The translations under genes and the position numbers were made by a program. This document shows positions 1-5,230 of a DNA stretch of 5,230 bases, one piece after another (position 1 is the stretch's first letter; each line of letters starts with the position of its first letter). The notes under the pieces were generated by a model that had not been told where the DNA came from, ran no database searches, and saw only the letters and a program-made list of their open reading frames with translations. Source of the DNA: Clostridia bacterium. GTDB lineage: Bacteria > Bacillota > Clostridia > SK-Y3 > JACMMQ01. Location of the stretch: NCBI GenBank assembly GCA_014378955.1, contig JACMMQ010000270.1:1-5230 (forward strand). The letters are read 5' to 3'.

Positions 1-7
1 ATGAAAG

Positions 8-222
8 ACCTTACTTTCTTTTTCTATCGTAAAAAGAAAGTAACAAAGAAAAATACTCTTTGAGTGTTTGGATTTCGTTGTCTGCGGACAACAATAAAGG
101 GTTCCACCCTTTAAACCCGCAATTTTTTGAAAAAAATTGAGTAAAACTTTAATTATTAAAAATTCCCAACTAAAGTTTTTGCCCCCTTTTTTCAAAAAGG
201 GGCGGGCGTGGGCAGCGCCCAC
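8..222 (+). repeat. 215-bp multi-hairpin interspersed repeat, copy A
   Basis: By hand alignment this block is about 90% identical to 2815-3029, in the same orientation and of the same net length; two 2-nt indels cancel out. It is a chain of perfect inverted repeats: 11-23/31-43 (13 bp, 7-nt loop), 77-82/87-92 (6 bp, loop TGCG), 96-102/106-112 (7 bp, loop TCC), 120-128/131-139 (9 bp), 143-151/171-179 (9 bp), 183-191/194-202 (9 bp) and 208-213/217-222 (GTGGGC/GCCCAC, loop AGC). A weaker 5-bp stem joins 44-48 to 58-62. I see no protein-coding content; the frame opening at 137 runs out of the repeat into the antisense of the oxidoreductase. The last hairpin ends 10 nt from the minus-strand stop codon of that gene, so it may act as its 3' structure, but no run of U directly follows a GC stem on either strand. 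The family is not recognised. It could be a non-autonomous mobile element, a REP-like repeat or a structured RNA. Confidence 0.88.
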
Positions 223-232
223 TACGTTCCTA

Positions 233-1471
233 CTACGCCTGCCCAGTCACATACACGTCAATCGCATCCGCAACCGCTTTAGACACGCGCACCGCTTCAA
301 CCACGGTTTTAGCACCAGTCACCACATCACCAGAGGCAAAAACGCCCTCTCTTGTGGTTCTGCCTTCCAAATCGGTAGAAACCAAGCCGCCCTTGTTGAT
401 GTCAATGCCTGTGGTGGTTGACACGATATTATTTCTTGGGCCTTGGCTTACCGAAACAATGACCGTTTCACATGCAAAAAGTTGTTCGGTATTTTGTATG
501 GGGGTAAACAGGTCATGACCCCATTCATCTTTCTCAACGATGGTTTGCTGATACAGTACACCGTCATCGGTAATTTCAAAAGGCTTTTTCAAAAATTCAA
601 ACTTCACGCCATCAATTTTCGCATATTCAAGCTCGCTTTTATCCGCTGCAATGCTATTCATATCACCTCTGTAAAGGATGGTAACATCCTTTACGCCTTT
701 GCGAATGGCGGTGCGTGCGACATCCATCGCCACATTGCCAGCACCAATAACGCAAACGCTTTCGCCCAAATCATACACGGATGGGTTTTTCAAATAATCA
801 ATGGCATAGTGCACATGCCCCAAGCTTTCACCCTTGATGCTGAGCGCTTTGGGCTTCCACACGCCAGTGCCAATAAACACCGCCTTGTACCCATCTCGAA
901 ACAAATCGTCAATGGTGAGCACAGGGCCAATCAACGTGTTAGGTCTTATTTTAATGCCCATTTCCACCATTTTGTTTTTGATGCGGTCAAGTATCGTCTT
1001 AGGCAATCTGAATTCTGGTATACCGTACATCAACACGCCACCGATTTTGTCATGTGCATCAAAAATGGTAATATCATACCCTCGAGCCGCTAAAATAAAA
1101 GCAATGGTAATACCAGCAGGCCCAGCGCCAATAATGCCCACCCTTTTACCAGTATTTTTATGATGGGTAGGCTTCACGAAATTTAAATAATAATCAGAAA
1201 TATAATTTTCAATTTCACTAATTTGAATGGCTTGCCCCTTGATGCCAAGCACGCAATTGCCCTCACACTGCTTTTCGTGCGGACAAACAATCGAACAAAT
1301 CAGAGAAAGCGGATTGTTTTGAAACAGCATTTCGCCTGCCTTTAAAATGTCGTTTTGTAGAAATAGGTTGATCATTTCCTTAATATCGGTATGAACAGGA
1401 CACCCCTTGCTACATTTTGGATTTGCACATTGTAAACATCTTTTTCCTTCAGCAATCAGACTTTTTGCCAT
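233..1471 (-). CDS. NAD(P)-dependent Fe-S/FAD oxidoreductase, GltD/NfnL/PreT family
   Basis: This 412-residue protein has the build of the glutamate synthase small subunit family, cytosolic flavoproteins that move electrons between NAD(P)H, FAD and iron-sulfur clusters. The N-terminal domain has two cysteine sets, C12-x2-C15-x4-C20-x3-C24-P and C59-x3-C63-x5-C69-x3-C73, expected to hold two [4Fe-4S] clusters. An FAD-binding GAGPAG follows at 115-120, then GGVLMYGIPEFRLPK at 144-158, a second dinucleotide-binding GAGNVAMD at 243-250 for NAD(P)H, and a C-terminal ASGDVVTGAKTVVEAV segment that closes on FAD. The start is supported by AGGAGGGG at 1479-1486, 7 nt before the ATG. All key motifs are intact. 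Its exact role is open. GltD needs GltB, NfnL needs NfnS and PreT needs PreA, and none of these lies in the window; the length matches the roughly 410-residue PreT/SudA-like stand-alone forms. The gene lies 206 bp downstream of hisC on the same strand and probably has its own promoter. The family call is firm; the substrate is not known. Confidence 0.93.
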   Translation of the reverse strand: MAKSLIAEGKRCLQCANPKCSKGCPVHTDIKEMINLFLQNDILKAGEMLFQNNPLSLICSIVCPHEKQCEGNCVLGIKGQAIQISEIENYISDYYLNFVKPTHHKNTGKRVGIIGAGPAGITIAFILAARGYDITIFDAHDKIGGVLMYGIPEFRLPKTILDRIKNKMVEMGIKIRPNTLIGPVLTIDDLFRDGYKAVFIGTGVWKPKALSIKGESLGHVHYAIDYLKNPSVYDLGESVCVIGAGNVAMDVARTAIRKGVKDVTILYRGDMNSIAADKSELEYAKIDGVKFEFLKKPFEITDDGVLYQQTIVEKDEWGHDLFTPIQNTEQLFACETVIVSVSQGPRNNIVSTTTGIDINKGGLVSTDLEGRTTREGVFASGDVVTGAKTVVEAVRVSKAVADAIDVYVTGQA

Positions 1472-1478
1472 GAAATAT

Positions 1479-1486
1479 CCCCTCCT
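1479..1486 (-). promoter_or_regulatory. Ribosome binding site of the oxidoreductase
   Basis: The minus strand reads AGGAGGGG here, 7 nt before the ATG at 1469-1471. This near-ideal Shine-Dalgarno site fixes the start codon. The conserved first cysteine (C12) sits close to the N-terminus, as expected in this family. Confidence 0.85.
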
Positions 1487-1516
1487 AACGGTTGGTTTGT
1501 AATTTAAGCGCTCATA

Positions 1517-1545
1517 ATCTTACCATATGCGTTGGAATATTTCAA
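1517..1545 (-). promoter_or_regulatory. Candidate sigma-A-type promoter for the oxidoreductase
   Basis: On the minus strand, TTGAAA (1540-1545, five of six matches to TTGACA) is followed after exactly 17 nt by TAAGAT (1517-1522, four of six matches to TATAAT). This would start RNA near 1510 and leave a leader of about 40 nt that includes the AGGAGGGG site. The inverted-repeat element at 1552-1657 lies just upstream of the -35 box. The call rests on box match and spacing only; read-through from hisC is also possible. Confidence 0.45.
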
Positions 1546-1551
1546 TAATTT

Positions 1552-1657
1552 ATACTAATCTTAGATTAAAACATAACCAGCAGAGGGAGGCAAAACGCGA
1601 GTAAGCGTTTTGAAACACCGACCGACGGATGGTTATGATTTTAATCAAGATTAGTAT
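1552..1657. repeat. 106-bp MITE-like inverted-repeat element
   Basis: Positions 1552-1579 and 1630-1657 are 28-nt inverted repeats that pair over 27 bp, interrupted only by one single-nucleotide bulge in each arm (11 bp, 8 bp and 8 bp blocks). The 50-nt interior carries its own hairpin, CAAAACGC (1591-1598) with GCGTTTTG (1605-1612) and a GAGTAA loop. There is no coding capacity. The size, the long terminal inverted repeats and the position between two genes suggest a small non-autonomous transposable element. The outer ends read TA-CTAATC and GATTAG-TA, which would fit insertion at TA, but TA is its own complement, so this proves nothing about a target duplication. As RNA, either strand would fold into one long stem with an inner arm, so it could also shape the 3' end of the hisC transcript. 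The family is not recognised. Confidence 0.72.
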
Positions 1658-1677
1658 GATATATTGTTAACGAACAA

Positions 1678-2775
1678 TTACAATTCTGCTAAACAATCCT
1701 GCAAAGCCTGCACACACGTTTGGCATTCAGACAATGTACCCACTGATATACGTAAAAAGGTATCCATGCCGTACAAATGTCCAGGGCGAACGATCACGCC
1801 TTTTTGCAATAGCTGTGGGAATAGCACACGGCTGTCAACGCCTGTGTTCACCATCACAAAATTGGTGGCGGAGGGCAGACATTTCAAGCCCATTTGGGTG
1901 AATTGCTTTACCAAAAACTGTAGATTTTGGGCATTGTGGTTGATGCTGTGCTGTAAAAAGTCGGGGTCGTCTAGTGAGGCAAGGGCGGCGACTTGTGCCA
2001 ACGTAGAAACATTAAACGGACCTCGTACCTTTTCTAAAGCGGCGATGATGTCGGGGTGTGCAATCGCATAGCCGATACGCATGGACGCAAGCCCGTAGAT
2101 TTTAGAGAAGGTACGCAAAATGATAATATTGGGGTACTGTTCTAACAGAGCAAGCGAGTCGGGGAAATCGTCCTGTGCAACATATTCATAATACGCTTCG
2201 TCAATGACCACCAACACATCATGCGGTACTTGTGCTAGGAATTTTTCCTGTGCGGCTTTGCTATACGTTGTGCCAGTTGGGTTGTTGGGGTTACACAGCC
2301 ATACGATTTTGGTTTTTGGGGTGATTTTCGCCGCCATGGCATCCAAATCATAGCAGTAGTCGGCATCAAGTGGCACAATCACACACTGCCCGCCTGCAAT
2401 TTTTGTGTTGGTTTGATAAAGCGGAAAGGTTGTTGCACTCATCACCGCTTGGTCACCATGGTTTAAAAAGGCGTGCGGAATCATTTCGATAATGCCGTCA
2501 GACCCTGCACCAAAAAAGAACTGTGTGGGCAATAGTCCGAATTGTGCTGCCAGCTTTTGGCGTAAATCAGTAAAATTTGAGTCGGGATACAGTGCCGCTT
2601 GTTCAAGTGCTTGAATCACGGCTTTTTTGGCTTTTTCCGAACAGCCCAACGGATTTTCATTGGAGGCTAATTTAATAACATCCGTCAAGCCAAGTTCTCG
2701 CTTGACCGCATCAATGGGCTTGCCAGGCACATAAGGGGCGATGGTATCCAGCGCAATGTTTGTTTTGATGTTCAT
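1678..2775 (-). CDS. hisC: Histidinol-phosphate aminotransferase
   Basis: HisC is a cytosolic, PLP-dependent fold-type I aminotransferase that interconverts imidazole acetol-phosphate plus glutamate with histidinol-phosphate plus 2-oxoglutarate in histidine synthesis. The protein is 365 residues from the ATG at 2773-2775, typical for the family. Visible signatures are SNENPLG at 38-44, the CNPNNPTGT loop, the DEAYYEY aspartate that contacts the cofactor pyridine nitrogen, the PLP lysine K225 in TFSKIYGLASMRIGYA, and the substrate carboxylate-binding R342 in LRISVGT. An in-frame GTG at 2782-2784 would add three residues, but it lies directly against the GGAG ribosome binding site, so the ATG is preferred. 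No other his gene is in view; isolated HisC homologues often also act in, or are dedicated to, phenylalanine and tyrosine transamination, so the in vivo substrate is uncertain. No convincing promoter was found in the AT-rich 2788-2814 stretch. The upstream repeat copy B may contain it. Confidence 0.93.
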   Translation of the reverse strand: MNIKTNIALDTIAPYVPGKPIDAVKRELGLTDVIKLASNENPLGCSEKAKKAVIQALEQAALYPDSNFTDLRQKLAAQFGLLPTQFFFGAGSDGIIEMIPHAFLNHGDQAVMSATTFPLYQTNTKIAGGQCVIVPLDADYCYDLDAMAAKITPKTKIVWLCNPNNPTGTTYSKAAQEKFLAQVPHDVLVVIDEAYYEYVAQDDFPDSLALLEQYPNIIILRTFSKIYGLASMRIGYAIAHPDIIAALEKVRGPFNVSTLAQVAALASLDDPDFLQHSINHNAQNLQFLVKQFTQMGLKCLPSATNFVMVNTGVDSRVLFPQLLQKGVIVRPGHLYGMDTFLRISVGTLSECQTCVQALQDCLAEL

Positions 2776-2783
2776 AAACTTCA

Positions 2784-2789
2784 CTCCAA
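2784..2789 (-). promoter_or_regulatory. Ribosome binding site that decides the hisC start
   Basis: The minus strand reads TTGGAG here, 8 nt before the ATG at 2773-2775. The alternative GTG (2782-2784) uses the last G of this site as its first base, so it cannot be served by it. No other purine-rich site lies at a suitable distance upstream of the GTG. Confidence 0.75.
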
Positions 2790-2814
2790 TAAATTTATTA
2801 TTTTAAAAGTCAAA

Positions 2815-3029
2815 ACCTTACTTTCTTTTTCTATCGTAAAAAGAAAGTAACAAAGGAAAATACTCTTTGCGTGTTTGGATTTCGCCGTCTGCGGACGACG
2901 CCAAAGGGCGCTGCCCTTTTGATACCCGCAATTTTTTGAAAAAAATTGATTAAAACTTTAATTAAAAAACCCCCAACTAAAGTTTTTGCCCCCTTTTTTC
3001 AAAAAGGGGCGGGTGTGGGCAGCGCCCAC
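2815..3029 (+). repeat. 215-bp multi-hairpin interspersed repeat, copy B
   Basis: This is the second copy of the element at 8-222, in the same orientation. It occupies half of the divergent gap between hisC and the EF-G-like gene. The hairpins are conserved at 2818-2830/2838-2850, 2884-2889/2894-2899 (one C-A mismatch, plus an added outer C-G pair at 2883/2900), 2903-2909/2913-2919, 2929-2937/2940-2948, 2952-2960/2978-2986, 2990-2998/3001-3009 and 3015-3020/3024-3029. Two pairs that are T-A in copy A are C-G here: 79/90 becomes 2886/2897, and 102/106 becomes 2909/2913. Such paired changes suggest that the folded form, rather than the bare sequence, is kept. Nothing in it looks coding, and no target-site duplication is clear at its edges. 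It could influence transcription of either divergent gene. Confidence 0.88.
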
Positions 3030-3198
3030 CGTTATCCCCCTATTATATAACAATTCTGCAATATGTGCAACATTCACGAACATGTGGAAGAATATAAAAT
3101 TTTGTTGGGAACTTTTCACAGAAAAGAAGGATATTTAAAACCAATATAGAATATAAGTTTATAATATGCACTTATTATTACACAAAGGGGAGATCGAA
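3030..3198 (+). promoter_or_regulatory. Leader and promoter region of the EF-G-like gene
   Basis: This AT-rich stretch between repeat copy B and the EF-G-like start holds a perfect TATAAT at 3160-3165, the best -10 candidate, which would start RNA near 3172 and give a leader of about 27 nt. No good -35 box lies 17 nt upstream (AAAACC at 3137-3142), so the promoter is only partly supported. A small inverted repeat, CTTTTC/GAAAAG (3112-3117/3121-3126), lies further upstream. The ribosome binding site AAAGGGGAG (3184-3192) is 6 nt before the ATG. I see no riboswitch, small ORF or tRNA here. Confidence 0.45.
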
Positions 3199-5230
3199 AT
3201 GAACAAGTATCCGATTGACAAAATTCGCAATGTCTGTATGATAGCTCACGGCGGTGCTGGCAAGACATCTTTAGCTGAAGCAATGCTTTATATCGCAGGG
3301 GCTTCTGACAGATTGGGAAAAGTGACAGAAGGAAATACTGTAAGCGATTATGACCCAGAGGAAATTAAACGAAAAAGTTCCTTAAGCACTTCCATACTGC
3401 CGTTAGAATGGAAGGGTGATAAATATAACATTATTGATACGCCCGGTTATTTTGACTTTGTGGGTGAGGTGATGGAAGGGGTGCGTGTGGCGGATTCGGC
3501 GGTGATTGTCGTGAGTGGCAAGTCTGGCGTTTCGGTCGGCACAGAAAAAGCGTGGCAATATGCAACGGAGCGAAAAATTCCACGTATTGTTTTTGTGAAC
3601 AAGATGGACGAGGATAATGCGGACTATTACCGTACCGTTGACCAGCTGCGTGACGTATTTGGCAAAACCATTGCACCGTTTCAAGTCCCTATTTGGGAGG
3701 GTGAGCATTTTGTCGGCATGGTCAATGTCGTCGAGCAAACCTCTCGTAAATTGGTAGGCGATAAATTAGTGGATATTGAAATTCCCGATGAAGTCAAGGA
3801 CAAGGTCGCAGAAATTCGGAGCATGCTCATTGAGTCTGCCGCCGAAACAAGTGAGGCATTCATGGAACGCTATTTTGCAGGGGATGAATTTACAGTGGAT
3901 GAAATTCACCACGCCTTGCGTATTGGTGTAGAGGAAGGGACAATTGTACCTGTGCTGTGCGGCTCGACATTTTCAACCGTTGGCGTGCGTGCGCTCATGG
4001 AAGCGATTTATGATTATTTTCCATCGCCCGATGAAATGGGCAGTGCAGTGGGTGTGAAGCCCAATAGCGACACGAAATTAGAGCGCAAGCCATCACCCGA
4101 TGAACCCCTTTCAGCATTGGTGTTTAAAACCGTTGCAGACCAGTTTGTAGGAAAATTATCGGTGTTCAAGGTATTTTCAGGCACGCTCAAGGCCGATAGC
4201 ATGGTGTACAATGCGGTGACCGATACGCAAGAAAAAATCGGGCATTTATACATTTTGCGTGGTAAAAGGCAAATTGAGGTGAGCGAAATCACCGCAGGGG
4301 ACATCGGTGCTGTGACAAAGCTCGCCCATACCAATACAGGCGATACGTTGTGTGATGTGCATAACCCTATTATATTAGAAGGTGTTTCATTTCCAGCGCC
4401 GTGTATATCAATGGCAATTGTGCCGAAGGCAAAGGGCGATGAGGAAAAGATTAGCAACGGCTTACATCGTTTGGTGGAGGAAGACCCAACCATTCAATTA
4501 GAACAAAATATAGAAACGCATCAATTATTGGTGTCTGGCTTGGGTGACCAGCATTTAGAAGTGATCGTGAGCAAGCTCAAGTCGAAATTCGGGGTAGCGG
4601 TGGACTTAATCGTGCCGAAGGTGGCATTCCGTGAAACGATTCGTAAAAAAGTAAAGGTGGAAGGCAAGCATAAAAAGCAATCGGGCGGTCATGGACAGTT
4701 CGGGCATGTTTGGATAGAATTTGAGCCAGGGCAAGCGGAAGGGCTGACCTTTGAAGAAAAGGTGTTTGGCGGTGCAGTGCCAAGAAACTTCTTTCCAGCC
4801 GTTGAAAAAGGCTTGCAGGAATGCTTGCCACATGGGGTGTTAGCAGGCTATCCCATGGTGCATTTAAAGGCAACATTGGTGGATGGCTCGTATCATGCGG
4901 TGGATTCTTCAGAAATGGCGTTTAAAATTGCGGCGCATGCTGCGTACAAAACAGGCTTGGCGATGGCAAGTCCTGTGCTGTTAGAGCCAATTGCGCATGT
5001 CGAGGTCATCGTACCAGACAATTACATGGGTGATGTCATTGGCGATATGAACAAGCGACGTGGACGCATTTTGGGCATGAATCCGATGGGCGAGGGCTTG
5101 CAACAGGTGTTGGCAGAAGCACCAATGGCAGAAATATTCCGCTATGCGACAGACCTCCGATCGATGACACAAGCAAGGGGTGCATTTACAGCAAAGTTTG
5201 ATCGATATGAGGAAGCACCAGAGCACATCG
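3199..5230 (+). CDS. EF-G-like translational GTPase (EF-G-2 type paralogue), 3' end cut off
   Basis: The frame is open for 677 codons with no stop and runs off the window; about 15-25 C-terminal residues are probably missing. It follows the EF-G plan: G domain with G' insert (about 1-300), domain II (about 303-385), domain III (about 398-473), domain IV (about 474-593) and domain V (from about 594). GTP-binding motifs are AHGGAGKT (16-23), DTPG (80-83), NKMD (134-137) and a weak G5 at CGS (254-256). Domain IV keeps the GGHGQFGHVW strand and the YHAVDSS tip loop (H566), which in EF-G enters the decoding site. It differs from housekeeping FusA in two ways: the DTPGH histidine is Y84, and switch I has no RGITI but a KSSLSTS segment (59-65). 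Both traits fit the EF-G-2 group known from Thermus, from family knowledge recalled rather than searched. It probably acts on the ribosome as an accessory or condition-specific factor, but the true role is unknown. Ribosome-protection proteins (TetM type) are unlikely, since they keep RGITI and His. Confidence 0.92.
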   Translation, partial: MNKYPIDKIRNVCMIAHGGAGKTSLAEAMLYIAGASDRLGKVTEGNTVSDYDPEEIKRKSSLSTSILPLEWKGDKYNIIDTPGYFDFVGEVMEGVRVADSAVIVVSGKSGVSVGTEKAWQYATERKIPRIVFVNKMDEDNADYYRTVDQLRDVFGKTIAPFQVPIWEGEHFVGMVNVVEQTSRKLVGDKLVDIEIPDEVKDKVAEIRSMLIESAAETSEAFMERYFAGDEFTVDEIHHALRIGVEEGTIVPVLCGSTFSTVGVRALMEAIYDYFPSPDEMGSAVGVKPNSDTKLERKPSPDEPLSALVFKTVADQFVGKLSVFKVFSGTLKADSMVYNAVTDTQEKIGHLYILRGKRQIEVSEITAGDIGAVTKLAHTNTGDTLCDVHNPIILEGVSFPAPCISMAIVPKAKGDEEKISNGLHRLVEEDPTIQLEQNIETHQLLVSGLGDQHLEVIVSKLKSKFGVAVDLIVPKVAFRETIRKKVKVEGKHKKQSGGHGQFGHVWIEFEPGQAEGLTFEEKVFGGAVPRNFFPAVEKGLQECLPHGVLAGYPMVHLKATLVDGSYHAVDSSEMAFKIAAHAAYKTGLAMASPVLLEPIAHVEVIVPDNYMGDVIGDMNKRRGRILGMNPMGEGLQQVLAEAPMAEIFRYATDLRSMTQARGAFTAKFDRYEEAPEHI

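Noticed and set aside
183..222. Classical rho-independent terminator inside the repeat
   Set aside because: The stems are strong, but no U-run directly follows a GC-rich stem on either strand; the T and A runs are within the stems themselves. The same block recurs between divergent genes, where a terminator has no clear use.
137..421. A 94-codon plus-strand frame that starts inside repeat copy A
   Set aside because: Its first third translates the repeat and the rest is antisense to the conserved C-terminal FAD region of the oxidoreductase. It has no ribosome binding site and resembles no family I know.
443..1163. Long plus-strand frames (443-1093 and 834-1163) opposite the oxidoreductase
   Set aside because: They lie fully antisense to a gene with intact cofactor motifs, and their translations show no recognisable domain.
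1663..1678. ATTGTT/AACAAT hairpin at the hisC stop codon
   Set aside because: It is a short, AT-only 6-bp stem in AT-rich DNA that overlaps the stop codon; too weak to call a terminator.
1664..2071. Plus-strand frame opposite the 3' part of hisC
   Set aside because: It is antisense to conserved HisC motifs, including the region next to the PLP lysine, and the protein is cysteine-rich without an ordered motif.
3403..5226. Several minus-strand frames of 60-159 codons opposite the EF-G-like gene
   Set aside because: The plus strand is continuously open with EF-G motifs throughout; these frames are shadows of its codon use.
1..5230. CRISPR array, tRNA, rRNA, prophage, toxin-antitoxin or defence system
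   Set aside because: There are no short regularly spaced direct repeats, no cloverleaf was noticed, and all three coding regions are housekeeping-type families. The repeats are two distant long copies and one inverted repeat.

Overview
The window looks like an ordinary chromosomal stretch from a low-to-mid-GC, Gram-positive-type bacterium, most likely Bacillota/Clostridia. This is inferred from the strong AGGAGG-like ribosome binding sites, the AT-rich intergenic DNA, a free-standing GltD/NfnL-type iron-sulfur flavoprotein, and an EF-G paralogue of the 'EF-G-2' kind. The genus cannot be named from the sequence alone.

Layout: 1-232 is non-coding and mostly filled by a 215-bp multi-hairpin repeat (copy A, 8-222). 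Two minus-strand genes follow. One is an NAD(P)-dependent, iron-sulfur/FAD oxidoreductase (233-1471). The other, upstream of it, is a histidinol-phosphate aminotransferase, hisC (1678-2775, after moving the start from a GTG at 2784 to the ATG at 2775). The 206-bp gap between them holds a 106-bp near-perfect inverted-repeat element (1552-1657) and a plausible promoter for the oxidoreductase. The 423-bp divergent gap upstream of hisC (2776-3198) holds copy B of the 215-bp repeat (2815-3029) and the promoter region of a plus-strand gene. That gene (3199 to beyond 5230) encodes an EF-G-like translational GTPase and is cut by the window edge near its C-terminus.

The three proteins do not form an obvious pathway: amino-acid biosynthesis/transamination, redox supply and translation. 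HisC and the oxidoreductase are codirectional but not tightly coupled, and the EF-G-like gene is divergent with its own leader. No his cluster, gltB, nfnA/preA partner, phage, CRISPR or defence gene is visible.

The part worth a second look is the non-coding DNA. The two copies of the 215-bp element share seven consecutive stem-loops, and at least two base pairs change in a compensatory way between copies. Together with the separate MITE-like hairpin, they show that this genome carries dispersed structured repeats. The EF-G paralogue is also notable because Tyr replaces the catalytic His of the G3 motif and the usual RGITI switch I sequence is missing.
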